This document shows, piece after piece, positions 10,841 to 21,502 of a DNA stretch of 64,000 bases. The notes beneath the pieces were generated by a model. It was not told the origin of the DNA, did not search any database, and saw only the letters and a program-made list of their open reading frames with translations. The position numbers and the translations under genes are program-made. This stretch comes from Anthostomella pinea (lineage: Eukaryota; Ascomycota; Sordariomycetes; Xylariales; Xylariaceae): contig CAUWAG010000019.1 of NCBI GenBank assembly GCA_963556695.1, forward strand, positions 248,001 to 312,000. The letters run 5' to 3'. Positions within the stretch are counted from its first letter, which is position 1. Each line of letters starts with the position of its first letter.

Positions 10841-12282
10841 ATGGCCGCCCTCAAGGCTTTCGTCTTGTCGCTTGCCTTGCTCTTCAGCATCGCTGCCGCC
10901 CTGCCCAATGGCTTGCCCGCCAACATCAGCTACCCGACGGCTGTTGGCGACATTGAAGCGCGATCCTTGCGACGCTGTCGGCTACGAGCTCCAAATCTTC
11001 CACGAGTATGGTGAAGCTGAGTGTCCGGCTAAATACCACATAGCCGACGACGGTACCTGCCCCAACTATCGCGACGAGCCCATGGATGGTTGCGCTGCCT
11101 TCTGCCAAGTCCGTAAGTCTAAGTGTTTCCTTCTCTTCTCTCCAGGTCGCTCGCCTCAGACTTTTCACTCTCATGCCCGTTTCCAGGTAATCTAGCTAAC
11201 ACGATTTGCCCCAGGCACTGTGTACTACTACATCCAAGAGTCTCCCTTCGCGCGTTCTTCCTGCCAATATCCCCTGAACTGCGAGATCAGCGAGAGTTAC
11301 ACCACCAGCACGGGATGGAGTACCTCGGTGTCTGCCAAAATGGGCAAGGCATACAAGGTCGGCATCAGCGGCGGCTACAGCTACTCGCAGGGCCAGGCCC
11401 GGGGCCGCAACTACAAGATCGAACTTACGTCCGGCCAGTGCGGATACTTCACCTTTGTAGGCATCATGAAGGGTACCTGGTAAGCCTCAATGCACTCTCG
11501 TTTTACTTTTCCCTGACGCGCTTCTTATTTCCCCTATGGGCGTCATCTATCTCTGGGACTGAGAGTTTGCTGACCACCACTTCTTATAGCGAAACGTACA
11601 CCGAAGGCGTTCCTTACTACAGCAATCTAAAGTACTACTGTATCAATCCGGTCACGACCGGAAACTAATGCGCCGACCAGCTGTACATTCGAGACGGACT
11701 TCCCGAGGGTGTCGTGCTCTTTGGTGAGTACTATTCCCTCTTCGTCCTCTAACCCCTTTTCTCAATAAGGAACCCACTCCCCCCACCAAGACATCATCCC
11801 CTTCCCCCTCCGTATCACTGTGACCAATTCACTAATCCCAATCCCTTTCATCGTTAGTCTTCACCGACTGCATCACCCGCGCGCCCCTAGACCCCGAGTA
11901 CCAAGATCCCGTCTACAACTCGCCGGGCGTTGCGCTACCTCGCCAGGCCAGTATCGACGCGCAGCAGACCTGGGTGATCAACACCTGCAACGCGACGCCG
12001 CAGGGCGACCTCTTGGGCTTGGGCCCGACGGGGTATTCGTTCATAATCCAGGGCAGGGGCTTCTCGGACGACCAGATCGGGCCCAACGGCGAGCTGCTGC
12101 ACTGGCAGCTGAACGGCTGCAACGGCGTCCAAGGCGAGGTGGACAACTCCGTGTTCAACTGGACGCCGGACGATCCGACGTATGGCTGGAGCGCTAGCGG
12201 TAGCCTGAGTGGCGAGGTCAAGGCCTGTATCGGTGATTTTGTCATGCATGTCGGCGGTGCGACGCGCGATCAGTGCGTCTAG
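10841..12282 (+). pseudogene. Secreted protein, frameshifted and with in-frame stop
   Basis: The ATG at 10841 opens a good signal peptide (hydrophobic core FVLSLALLFSIAAA). The conserved downstream frame is offset by one base from about 10963-10985, so a single-base indel is implied. The body runs through exons ending 11112, 11215-11479, 11590-11723 and 11858-12282. Its three introns (11113-11214, 11480-11589, 11724-11857) have good donors and acceptors and preserve frame. Inside the third exon a TAA (11666-11668) interrupts a frame that is otherwise open on both sides. The product is cysteine-containing, rich in Tyr, Gly and Ser, with an ending around VGGATRDQC. No family is recognised. Two independent lesions plus intact splicing signals indicate recent loss of function, or one or both are assembly errors. 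Confidence 0.65.
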
Positions 12283-13090
12283 GTTTGACTTTGAGGAGAA
12301 GAATAAGCTGGACGGACTGCTTCTGGTTGAGTCTGTCCTGGGGCTGGATCTGCAGCGATGTTTCGCTGCTTTCTTCTGTTTTCTGCGTGCTTTGCCAAAG
12401 ATACCCAATAGCGTACATAGCGAGGCAGGAATAAAATTCGTTGCTTGAGAAGTATGGCTTGTGCTTTTCGTGACGACCATGCATTGGCCATGTGCCGATT
12501 CCTGGCTGTGGCCGGTTGAGGATGTCTATGACATGCTGACGAATCTTGGTGATTATTGAGCGTTGGTTGATGGTTTCTGTTTAGGTCATGCCGTATTTCA
12601 CAGGAAGTCCATCTTCTCACAAACACACCAAGCTTGGTAGGTTGAAAGGGCCATCTGAGGCGAATGGATTCAATAGCAAGCGAGTTGAAACACAACCCCT
12701 ATCTAGACTGTCGCTCGAAAACAGACGCCCCCGTACTTGCTGTAGGGAGATGTTCTGGGTCTTACTGAATGTAACATAGACTCTAGGTAGGTAGTGCGTC
12801 AAGCACCGGTGATACACACGGCCAGCTTCGAACATAATGCTTGGCTGGCTGGCAACGTACGGGCTATAACCTCCACCCGGTTGGCTGCCCAGACTGCGCC
12901 GGGGCCTTACGTAAGCTTCGGGGCTTACGTACCTACGAAGGGAAGATCCATTATTCGCTTCCCCGTAGCCAGGAGCCAGCAAAGTGGATTTCTACCTAGG
13001 TATGTCATCACACCTACACCGCCACTCCACGCGAGAACTTACGGGACCTCGAATCAGCCGCGCTCGTTGAAGGCAAGGCTTGAGTTACAA
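12283..13090. other. Intergenic, no gene seen
   Basis: 3-prime region of the secreted-protein pseudogene and promoter of the SDR gene. Short ORFs overlap on both strands without domains. Motifs of the acctaggt/gtacctacg type, common in such fungi, occur around 12780-12990. Confidence 0.4.
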
Positions 13091-14064
13091 ATGATGGAGA
13101 ACCAACTTGTCGTCGTCATCAGCGGCGCCGGCCGAGGTAGGTCAATACGCAAGACATTCTGCCAAGACCCATGCTGATCTTCCAACAAGGGATCGGCAAC
13201 GCCCTGGCTCAAGCCTATCTATCACGCCCGAACTGTATCGTGGTCGGGACGGTCCGCGACGACAGTACGCCGGCTGTTGCCGAGCTTGCGGCGTCACCCA
13301 AAGGAAGCGGATCGAAGCTGCTCCTGGTCAAGATCGAGAGTTCCGTCCCCGCAGATGCAAGTGCCGCAATAGAACGGGTAAAGGCCGCAAACATCGACCA
13401 TATCGATATCGTCATAGCGAACGCTGGTGTGAGCCCACCAGTTGTGGGGCTCGAGACAGTCGATCCTGAGGAGATGGCCAGCGCATACAGAGTCAACGTC
13501 CTCGGGCCTCTGGCTTTATATCAGGCCTGTTACGGACTCCTTGAAAAGTCAGCAAACGCCAAGTTCGTGTCTGTTAGCAGTGCTGCTGGGTCTATTGGAG
13601 GCATGGAAGGCAATGGCGCCCATGTCGCACCGGCGTATTGTGCGTCGAAGGCGGCTCTAAACTGGATCACCTTGTGAGGCTCTACTTTCTCGGGGTCTTG
13701 TGGATGATACGAGTAGCAGCAGCTGATGAGAGACGTACAGGGCGGCCCATTGTAGTCATGAATGGCTCACAGCTCTTGCCTTGAACCCGGGGTGAGTTTA
13801 CTGCCAGCAGTCTTGTGTGATACGGAACTGACTTGCTATCAGTCTTGCAGATACAGATATGGGCAACGGAACCGCCCGATATCTAGGCATGGAGAAGGCG
13901 CCTTACACGAAGGAGTTCTGTGCAGAGAAGATGATAGCCATAGTATGTAGGGAAGCATCGACATATGGAAGTATCGCTAATTTCATCAGATTGACAATGC
14001 CAGTCGCCAGACTACGTCGGGGAAGTTCATCAACGCCATCAATGGCAAGGAATTGCCGTGGTGA
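13091..14064 (+). CDS. Short-chain dehydrogenase/reductase (SDR)
   Basis: Five exons (13091-13136, 13190-13673, 13741-13791, 13843-13942, 13990-14064) give an intact 251-residue protein, the normal size for a classical SDR. All four introns are GT-AG and 47-67 bp, and every junction keeps frame. Seen motifs: the nucleotide-binding loop SGAGRGIGNALA (Ser replaces the usual Thr of TGxxxGxG), IANAG, the catalytic Ser region VSVSSAAGS, and the YCASK active site. LNPG followed by DTDMGN is the usual SDR segment after the catalytic helix. It should reduce or oxidise a carbonyl or alcohol with NAD(P)(H) in the cytosol; the substrate is unknown. A second in-frame ATG follows directly at 13094. Confidence 0.88.
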
Positions 14065-15008
14065 CGGCCAATAACCTTATACTGGAAGCATGTCCCGGGC
14101 AGATCTTGTCTGCTCCACAAACGAGTATTCTGTCTTCAATTTGCGACTGCGCTCAGGACCCCTCCCCCAGTCTAGACGAATTGAGTTCATGCCAGCCGCC
14201 ACTGGCTCGCTTCATGCGAGCTCATCCCGAGTCGGTCTTCGAGTCTTTCTTGTGTATCGAAATGCTCATGGCTTTGCTCAGACTCCATGCGTGAAACTCT
14301 ATCTGGCCAACCAGTTTGACGAGTTTTCATATCATCATATGCGTGGGGATTGGTAATGGCGGGCTTGCGATGGCCGTTGTCACCTCTCTTGTTTTTCCTA
14401 ATCGTCATAGAGCTACCGTGTGGTGCGTCCTCATTTGCAACCTCCCACTCCGAGATCCCGGCTTTCCGGGTCTATATCGGTCTTATATCACCAGAATATC
14501 GCCGACATATATGAATCATGCTGCGATATTGTGTGAAATGACGCTCTGATATATATCTGCATCCAATCATAATGTAAGAGGTTTCCCCAAAAGGGGCTGC
14601 TGGGCACGCTTGGCATCAAGTTCATATATCTCAATCCACATGTCTTGATTGGTCCCGTGCCGTGCCGAGCAAGTAAGAACCATGTTTGGGTGAGACATCG
14701 TCACTGATATGTGATTCTGGCTAAATAAGGCACCGTAAAGTTGACAACAACCCGCCGAGCACGACCACGAGATCACCGATCTGAGCGACTACGCCAAGAG
14801 GACCAGATTAAAGCCATCAATCTGAGGGCCGAAGCCGTGAGTCAAGGTCACTTGAGGCCGAAGTCTCGGATCCCTACGATCCGTGAAGCTGGCATCATGA
14901 ACAGCAACAGACCAGACCCTGAGCTTTATAAAGGCGACTACGCTTCCTGGTTGAGGCATGTGTGACCAAAGCCTGTCAGAAGTCATCGCCAAGCCCATCG
15001 ATCTCAAA
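14065..15008. other. Intergenic, no gene seen
   Basis: About 0.9 kb. Short ORFs on both strands lack domains. Nothing beyond the promoter region of the following AA9 pseudogene can be supported. Confidence 0.4.
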
Positions 15009-15991
15009 ATGAAGGCCACTTCCGTGCCTTTTGCCGCGAAACGATCCTTGCGACGTCGGTTGCTGCCCACGCAACGTTCCAGGAGCTATGGGTCACGGTA
15101 AAGACATGGTATCAACCTGTGCAAGGCTTCCTGTAAGTCTGCAGTTCTGCCGAGGGCGAAATTAACTGTCCCGTAGCTGATCTTTTCATATAGGCGAGTA
15201 ACAGCCCTGTGACGTGTGTCAACAAACGACATTCGGTGCAATGCAGGCTCCAAGGCAGCGAGCTGCAGCTGCAGCGTCCCAGGTGAGTTCCCTTGTCTTC
15301 GATCAAAATCCCAGCCCTAACAGCGTCCAAGCTGGCGGTACCATCACAGTCGAGATGCACCAACAGCCCGGCGACCGATCCTGCTCGAACGAAGCCCTCG
15401 GCGGCAACCACTTCGGACCCGTGATGGCGTACATGAGCAAGGTGGACTCAGCCGCCTCTGCAGACGGTCATCGTCCTGGTTCAAGATCTTCGAGATCGGA
15501 TACGATGCCTCGACCAAGACCTGGGGCAACGACCTGCTCAACAAGAACTGCGGCAAACAGGACGTCACGATCCCGGCTGATATTGCCCCGGGTGATTATC
15601 TTCTCCGCGCGGAGACTATTGCGCTTCATACTGCTTCGCAGGCAAACGGTGCTCAGTTCTACATGACCTGCTATGTAAGAACTCTCTCCACAATGTAGTT
15701 CGTAGGAATGCATGCTAATAAGTCATACAGCAAGTCACGGTCACGGGCGGAGGCTCGGCCAACCCCGCCGGCGTGAAGTTCCCGGGAGCCTACAATGCCA
15801 ACGACCCGGGAATCAAGATCGATATATGGGGGAGCGACTTCAAGGAGTACACCATTCCGGGACCGGCAGTCTATGGCAGTTTAACAGGTTCATACCTCTT
15901 ACCCGTTGTGACATGGGATTTGTGGATATGTATAGGGGCTAGCAGTTCCGCAAAGGGCTTACCGACCTACTCGGTCATTGGCGACAGATAG
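15009..15991 (+). pseudogene. AA9 lytic polysaccharide monooxygenase, multiply frameshifted
   Basis: Homology is clear when the three forward frames are read in turn. There is a signal-peptide region from the ATG at 15009, then the mature N-terminus HATFQELWV, whose His1 (15068-15070) would be part of the copper histidine brace. Next come the blocks EMHQQPGDRSC, GGNHFGPVMAYMSKV (second brace-type His), WFKIFEIGYD, YLLRAETIALHTAS, GAQFYMTCY and YTIPGPAVYG. At least four small indels change the frame, near 15040, 15100, 15213 and 15468. Introns 15133-15193 and 15675-15730 still have good splice sites; another near 15283-15323 is uncertain. AA9 enzymes oxidatively cleave cellulose outside the cell. 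The frame lesions mean no active product is expected unless they are assembly errors. The terminal part past GPAVYG looks read-through. Confidence 0.82.
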
Positions 15992-16296
15992 AAGCTGGTG
16001 TTATCAACCGTCACGCATACTGGTGGAAACTGTCCCTGGGTTCCTGTGCCTCATGTAGCTAGCTGGGCCAGTACTGAACAGCATCATGTGAAAACTGAAC
16101 AGGCCAACGACATGGCTGAGATTCCAGTGATATCGGGTTCTCTCTTGGACAGTGTCCCGAGTTGGCCAACTTGGGGCAGTTACGATGGACTTGGAAGCTG
16201 GTGCTTTGTCGGGGCCACGGAAGTGCCTGCCGATAAGTTAAATGGAAATTTCTGCTGCATCGCGTTTTTCTTCCTCTCCAAGACAGCTTCAACAAA
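15992..16296. other. Upstream region of the coiled-coil gene
   Basis: About 300 bp. The last 80 bp or so (from 16219) are duplicated upstream of the paralogue at 21503, so promoter or leader DNA was copied along with the gene. No other feature is seen. Confidence 0.45.
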
Positions 16297-16440
16297 ATGT
16301 CGGAACCACGAGATTCCCGGCAACAACGCCCAGAATGGGCAAATCGTCGTCCCACGGGGGGCGCTCGATATCGGGATGACTCTCGAGATGCGATGCATCA
16401 CAACAATGGCCGGGGGCCATCACCACCACCTCGCTGGCTG
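16219..16440 (+). repeat. Duplicated leader and first-exon segment (copy 1)
   Basis: Similar to 21499-21715 across about 220 bp, starting at gaagtgcctgccgataa and running through the leader into the first coding exon. Conservation of non-coding leader shows a segmental duplication, not convergent low-complexity protein sequence. Confidence 0.75.
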
Positions 16441-18270
16441 CACGACCCAATGCGACGGGGTGACCAAGACGACCGGCGCGACTGGCGCGGATACGAGAGC
16501 GCACCAACCCACAGATCTCATTCGGAGCGCTACGGAGGCGACACCTTCATCTCCCGTGGTGACGTAACGTTCGCCTCGGATGTGCAATCACGTTTCTCGC
16601 CGGCGCATCATCACGGATCGCGCTATCGCGAGCGCAGTCCACCACGCAGTCCGCCGCGCAGTCCACCACGCCACTCGCAGCAATCCTACCACAGAGAGCG
16701 GTCGCCGCCCAGACGCGAACGTGAGTTCTCAACATGCCCTATTCCCTGTCTTATCCCAATGCTGATATTCCTGTCCAGGCTATGGCCCTCACCTCCCGCC
16801 TCCTGGGTACGGCCTTTCCCGCAGTGGTCGACCAAAACCATCCTACGAATCTCGCCACCGGGAAGATGTAAATTTGCGTCAAATAGCTCGCTACGAAGAA
16901 CATCGGGCTTACGAATCTTACAGCGGCCAAGACGTTAATATGCGTCGGTCACCTGACCACGAAGAGAGGTTTCACCGCGGCCAAGATGTGGATATGCGTC
17001 GGCCACCTCGCTACGAACACCAGCCAGCCAAGGAGAAAGAACTGGCTCTTAAGCATAGTGAAGCACTCCGGAAGTTGAGACCAACGCATGAGACCAACGT
17101 CAAGGGGCTCCGAGAGTCGCACAAGCAGGATCTAGCATCCAAAGACGCCAGCCATGACAGCGAGGTCGCTCGTCTGAAAGCCGAACACGCAAAGGCTGCT
17201 ACTGGTTACTTGAGAGACATAGAAGACCTGCAAGCCAACAACAAGGTCCTGGCCGGCGAGCTAGGCGACGCAAAGGAGTCGTCCAAGCGCTGGAAAGAAC
17301 AATTCGAAAAGACCGACCAGAAGCTGGACCGCTTCAGCGAGGCGACCGCCGACTGGCTGACCACCACCATCGGGCCCCTCCCACGGGAGAAGTGGAACAG
17401 TTTCCTCACAGCCTACTCCGCGTGGACACCCCTGCCCCCGTTGCCAGACGAGGATGTCGAGGATGGGTTCTGGGTCTTCGAGGCTCCCTGGCTCAAGGCC
17501 GAAGGGTTGAAACTAGACCCGCCGCAGATCGGCACCCACGAGAGGCTCGCCCGGCTGTTCTGGCTTCTGCAGCAGGATTACTGGGAGCCGTCTCACGTCA
17601 TGAGGGCGTTCGAGCTGCTCAGCTTGAATTGGAAGGTTCTGTTTGAGGGGTCACTGGAATTTCGCGGCATGATAAACCTCATGGACGACTTCCACTGTTC
17701 GCTACAGAGGTCACTCGCGAAATGGCCTCACCTCATGAGCTTCGCTGCATTTGCGTTGAGCGAAATGAGCGAGTATCTCAGTCTGAGGAAGACTGCCATA
17801 GCCTGTAAACACGCGGGCAACCCAGATACGGCCTGTGAAAATGCAGGTAACGACGCCAGTGCGACCAAACTGGTAAACGCATTGAGAAGGATGCATAGGT
17901 CCGGTCGAATGACCTCAGGGAGGCCACGGCTCTGCTCAGAGAGGAGCTGCGACCGGGGCTCGAGATAGAGGGCGACGTCGGCATCTTCGCATCGGGAGAC
18001 AAAAAGTGGTGGGCGATCATCCACTTCGGCCAGCGGACCATCAGGGTCTTCGAGGACGGCTTCGCCCAGGAACTCACCTCAGGCCTCGACGAACGGCCCC
18101 GAATGATGGTGTCATCCCCGGACCGGCACCTCTGGGAGGACATTGTGCTCCAAAGCACGCATTTCCGCAGCGAGCTCTGGTGGGAGGCGTACGTCGCCAA
18201 GAGTACACCTCCGGACCCCCACCGTCCCTTGGTGACATATTTCATTGAATGGAATAAGCACCCAGAATAG
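16297..18270 (+). CDS. Arg/Ser-rich coiled-coil protein, unknown function
   Basis: Exon 1 (16297-16720) encodes an Arg/Ser/Pro-rich N-terminus with a tandem RSPPRSPPRSPPRHS run. A 58-bp intron (16721-16778) has a GTGAGT donor, a GCTGAT branch and a CAG acceptor. Exon 2 continues with repeats of the type GQDVNMRRSPDHEERF and GQDVDMRRPPRYEH. A long charged coiled coil follows (about KEKELALKHSEALRKL to EKTDQKLDRF), then a Trp-rich globular region. The frame then stops at 17968, but from 17899 another frame stays open for 123 codons to 18270 and looks strongly protein-like, with several Trp and acidic helices. The two frames can be joined by removing 17873-17898 (GTAAAC...CATAG), only 26 bp and implausibly short for an intron, so a single frameshift is equally possible. 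No known family is recognised. Confidence 0.6.
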
Positions 18271-18886
18271 GCAGGCTCAATCAATTAGCAATAGCCATAT
18301 TCTATGATGATAATCCTTTGGAACAAGTCCACATTGCCTCTCGTGTCTGAAATATCGTGACAAGTTCCCAATTGCCGTCGCCAGTCGGTTGCCCGTGTAC
18401 AGGTTAATCCCTGCCATAACGTCAAGTGAGAAGGAACTCGGGCACATCCATAGCTGCGGCGAATTTGATGCCACGATACGAGTGGAAAGGTACAGTGTAT
18501 CAAGATGTAGGAAGGTAAGAAATACAGGGCGCAACTGTGTATTTCCTGTGGGATGCGCGTCGGTTTTTGGGTGTGGCGAAGGGAGGTGAAGGTGCACAGG
18601 TTTGAGTTGCTGTGGGCATCAAGGCCGACACACCAGGCCGAATACTCCAGTCCTGGGATACATGGAGCGTCTTGTGCTTGGCGTTGATCGAAGTACATGT
18701 ACCTCCTCACATGAGGTAGGTGGTACCGTACGTAGGTACCCAGGTACCTAGTCACGCAGCAAATTCCTACGCCATTACACCATATTGGTTGGTTTCGGTG
18801 GTTCATGCAAGAGAAGGAAGTCGCGACTTCCTTCGTCGGTGAAAATTGGACGCCCTTGCCGTGGGAGTGCGGCCTAGTTCCAGTGT
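18271..18886. other. Intergenic, no gene seen
   Basis: Promoter region of the next coiled-coil gene. It contains a cluster of ggtacc/gtacctac motifs around 18695-18750. No supported coding region. Confidence 0.4.
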
Positions 18887-20065
18887 ATGGAGCAGCCCCT
18901 TGTCGGGGATTGACTCTTTCCCGCTCACAACACCATTGACCAAGCTACAACCAGCCATCAGGACAACTATACACGGAATCTGCCCAGTTTACTGAGATTG
19001 CACACCAAAAATCACACAAGGGAGAAGGAGCAGGTCGACTCCCTGCATGCAGTAGTCCGGGGCTGCTCAGACCGATTCAAGGGTCTGTACCAAGCGCTGG
19101 GCGAACCGGGGCCTCCAGTCCTCAGTGGTATTATGGAAGTACTCCTTCGAACCTCGGCGGACCTCGATGCTGGCATTCAAACGTGTAATGCTACATACCA
19201 GGCACTCAAGCTCGAGAAGAGCAAATTCGAGGACGAAAACAAGAAGCACGAAGAACTGCGGTCGGAGATGCAAGGCCTTCGCGATGCGAGTGTATCCACC
19301 AACGACAATTTCACCACGGACGCGAACGGTCAGCGAAAAACCCAAGAGGATATGGCCGCCAAGATCCAGGACATACATGTCGCGATCAACAAGAGTCACC
19401 AGCCGATAGATCTGGGTGAAATCAAAAAGACCATCGAGACTGCACTTAGAGACCTCAAACCCAGAACACCCGCTCTAGAGAACGTGTCTCGAGCAACGCA
19501 AACGAGTCCTCTGAAGCGTAAGGCGGACCACGTTTCTCGGGCGACACAAACGAGTCCCGCGAAGCATACGGCGGAAGATGCGCCGCCACATGCGACGAAC
19601 AAGAAACCCAGACTCGACCTAGCAACATCTGATAAGTCCAGGGTATCAGGCCCCGGAAACGACTCATCGGACGAATCCACTTCTCAGCTGTCGCATGATC
19701 AGCTTCGAGTCTTGCATAAGTGGAATTCGATTCGAGAAGGCAGTATGGCAACCCTGAAAACGCTTCGGCCAGATCCAGAGAGTGAATACCTACCGTCGGA
19801 GCTATACAACAAGATGTTCTGGGTAATCGGACAGTACGAGGGAGGGATGTCCTGGACGCAAAGGCTCGACATGTTCCTCGACAACGAGAGATACCCGCCG
19901 GACGTCTGGGTGTGCCTACGCGAACTCGAGGGATGGCGTATTCCAGACCCGATTCAATCTTCAGATCCATGTCCCGGGTGTGACAGCGAGCACCTCCAAT
20001 ATTGTGTGCAGATACGGAAGAGCCATGGTCGAGCCGAGCTTAGATATTACCCAAAGGAGTACTAA
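18887..20065 (+). pseudogene. Coiled-coil protein with early in-frame TGA
   Basis: From the ATG at 18887 the frame is interrupted after eight codons by TGA (18911-18913) and then stays open to the stop at 20063-20065. There is no other ATG until 19133 (MEVLLRTSADL), which would give a 310-residue protein. The stop sits in the context GAT-TGA-CTC, so a CGA arginine codon changed by one C-to-T transition is the simplest explanation. The protein has an N-terminal coiled coil, two near-identical VSRATQTSP repeats with KRK-type basic patches (possible nuclear localisation), an acidic/Ser stretch DSSDESTSQ, and a C-terminal globular domain ending in CPGCDSEHLQYC, a C-x2-C-x3-H-x3-C pattern that could bind zinc. 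Either a nonsense-mutated gene or one that uses the downstream start. Function unknown. Confidence 0.55.
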
Positions 20066-20972
20066 GTAGGTTCTTATTTCGGCCACGATGCCGCTGTGAA
20101 CCGCAGCCGGCTTTGACTGGCACAACTTGCCAATCCCGCGAGAGCTGGAAGGCGCAAGCGTGCGCTAAACGTTGGAGTGGTTCAAGCGGCCGATGGGAAT
20201 GACACGGAATGACAGGAGGGGGTATGAAATAGCAGGTCAGCACAGCCGCAGTCGTCTGGTATTGAGAATCCCGGCGGCGATGGAGGATCTAGCTCCCTTA
20301 TCCTGTGTATATGGGGGTATGTATAGCAGCCGCCGAGAACAGAGTTGGGCTTCACTAATGATCCATCTTGCAAAGAGTGATCTCGTTATCGTATGCGAGT
20401 ATAGATCCGGGGTTCTTGTCCCCTGGGTTAGTGACTATGTCTATAACAGCAGCGAAAGCTGACACATCGAGCTTCTACACATGGATGTTGGCCTCGTCGG
20501 AATCTGTGTAATATAGGTGCAGCATGTTCCCAAGGCGGCGATTAGGCAAGACTCAAGCAACTGATGTAACGGACGGCATGATACTTTAACAAGGCATTTA
20601 CCCTATGAAGCTATGCAGTTTGACTGCCAGAAGGCTTCTTGTTCCGCATTGTTCATTCAACCTGGTCCTCCTGGCACCTGATGCCCCATGACAGCTGTCA
20701 TGCCTGATGTAGAGGGCTCGTACCTTGTCACGCATCCGAGATTGGGATCCAGGTAGAAAATCGGTCACGATTGGGATACGATTGCAAGTGCCACGAACTT
20801 TGATATTCGCTTCCCGTGCTCCTTGCCTGGATGGGCTGGTCGCGAAGAAATGGAGACACCTGCCAGGCTGAATGGTCATCATGATCAAATGCTGTACGCA
20901 GTCGCTATACCAATATAGATCGTCATCGCCCCCATTTGCTGAAGTCAACGTATCAGCAGAAACGACAGTTAG
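20066..20972. other. Intergenic, no gene seen
   Basis: About 0.9 kb with only short ORFs. A 243-codon minus-strand frame (20598-21329) overlaps the NmrA remnant in antisense and shows no domain, so it is left out. Confidence 0.4.
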
Positions 20973-21230
20973 GTGGGCCCCAGCGGCAAGCAGTGTTCTG
21001 CCCTCCTCCCCTTGCTCTACGAAAAGGGGAACTTCGATCTCCGGCTCGCGGTCCATTCCCAATATCCGCGTCGAAACTGCAAACCACGTACCCCAGTGCA
21101 GAAGTCGTGCGTTGCGACCTGGTCTATGCGGACGCCTCCCATTCGCTATTACGCGGAGCCACAGCCGTCTACCACGTAGGCCCGTCCCCACCAACAAGAG
21201 ATGGACTTCAACATGGTGGACGCCACCGCG
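20973..21230 (+). pseudogene. NmrA-like reductase, N-terminal fragment
   Basis: Reading across two frame changes gives an NmrA-like SDR start. The nucleotide loop GPSGKQCSALLPLLY is followed by NFDLRLAVHS, then EVVRCDL, LLRGATAVYHVGPSPP and MDFNMVDA. Frame shifts lie near 21080 and 21195. Homology ends exactly where an inverted repeat begins at 21231. The rest of the gene appears on the same strand at 25058-25457. NmrA-like proteins are NAD(P)-binding sensors or reductases; this one is clearly dead. The extreme N-terminus with its ATG is missing or too diverged to see. Confidence 0.7.
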
Positions 21231-21295
21231 TTGTTGAATGGCGCGCAAGCCACCGTGGCGTTTAGGGAGGTGGCAGTGAGTGCACCAAGCAAGGC
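21231..21295 (+). repeat. Left inverted repeat of the gene-bearing insertion
   Basis: About 60 bp matching the reverse complement of 23217-23277. Both arms contain ttgttgaatggcgc, caagccaccgtggcg and agggaggtggcagtg, with a small insertion in the left arm near 21279. It abuts the truncated NmrA fragment. No clear target-site duplication was found. Confidence 0.72.
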
Positions 21296-21370
21296 CAGTA
21301 AAGCAATACACCAGAATACTTTCACCCATCTAACTGACCCTACGCACTGTTTGACATGCCGTGGTGTTAG

Positions 21371-21416
21371 ATGGGACGCAAGCCACAGTGGCGTTCAGGG
21401 AGGTGGCAGTGCACTG
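21371..21416 (+). repeat. Second, direct copy of the left repeat
   Basis: Repeats the core of 21231-21295 in the same orientation (gcaagccacagtggcg, then ttcagggaggtggcagtgca). A tandem or nested element end is suggested. Confidence 0.65.
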
Positions 21417-21502
21417 AACAGGGGTATTCTGGGACCACTTAGCACCAAACCATAAGAACCATTTACGCACTGTTCAGCAACAAGCCGCACCCAACACAGG
21501 AA

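Noticed and set aside
8079..15991. Secondary-metabolite gene cluster (FAD oxidase, SDR, LPMO close together).
   Set aside because: No polyketide synthase, peptide synthetase, terpene cyclase, P450 or pathway regulator is present, and the LPMO is a degradative enzyme that is broken here.
18887..18925. Programmed stop readthrough at TGA-CTC.
   Set aside because: The known efficient fungal context is TGA-CTA, and readthrough so close to a start with no second signal is unlikely; a CGA-to-TGA change is simpler.
20598..21329. 243-codon minus-strand ORF as a gene.
   Set aside because: It is antisense to the NmrA fragment and crosses the left inverted repeat; composition is Arg/His/Gly-rich shadow sequence with no domain.
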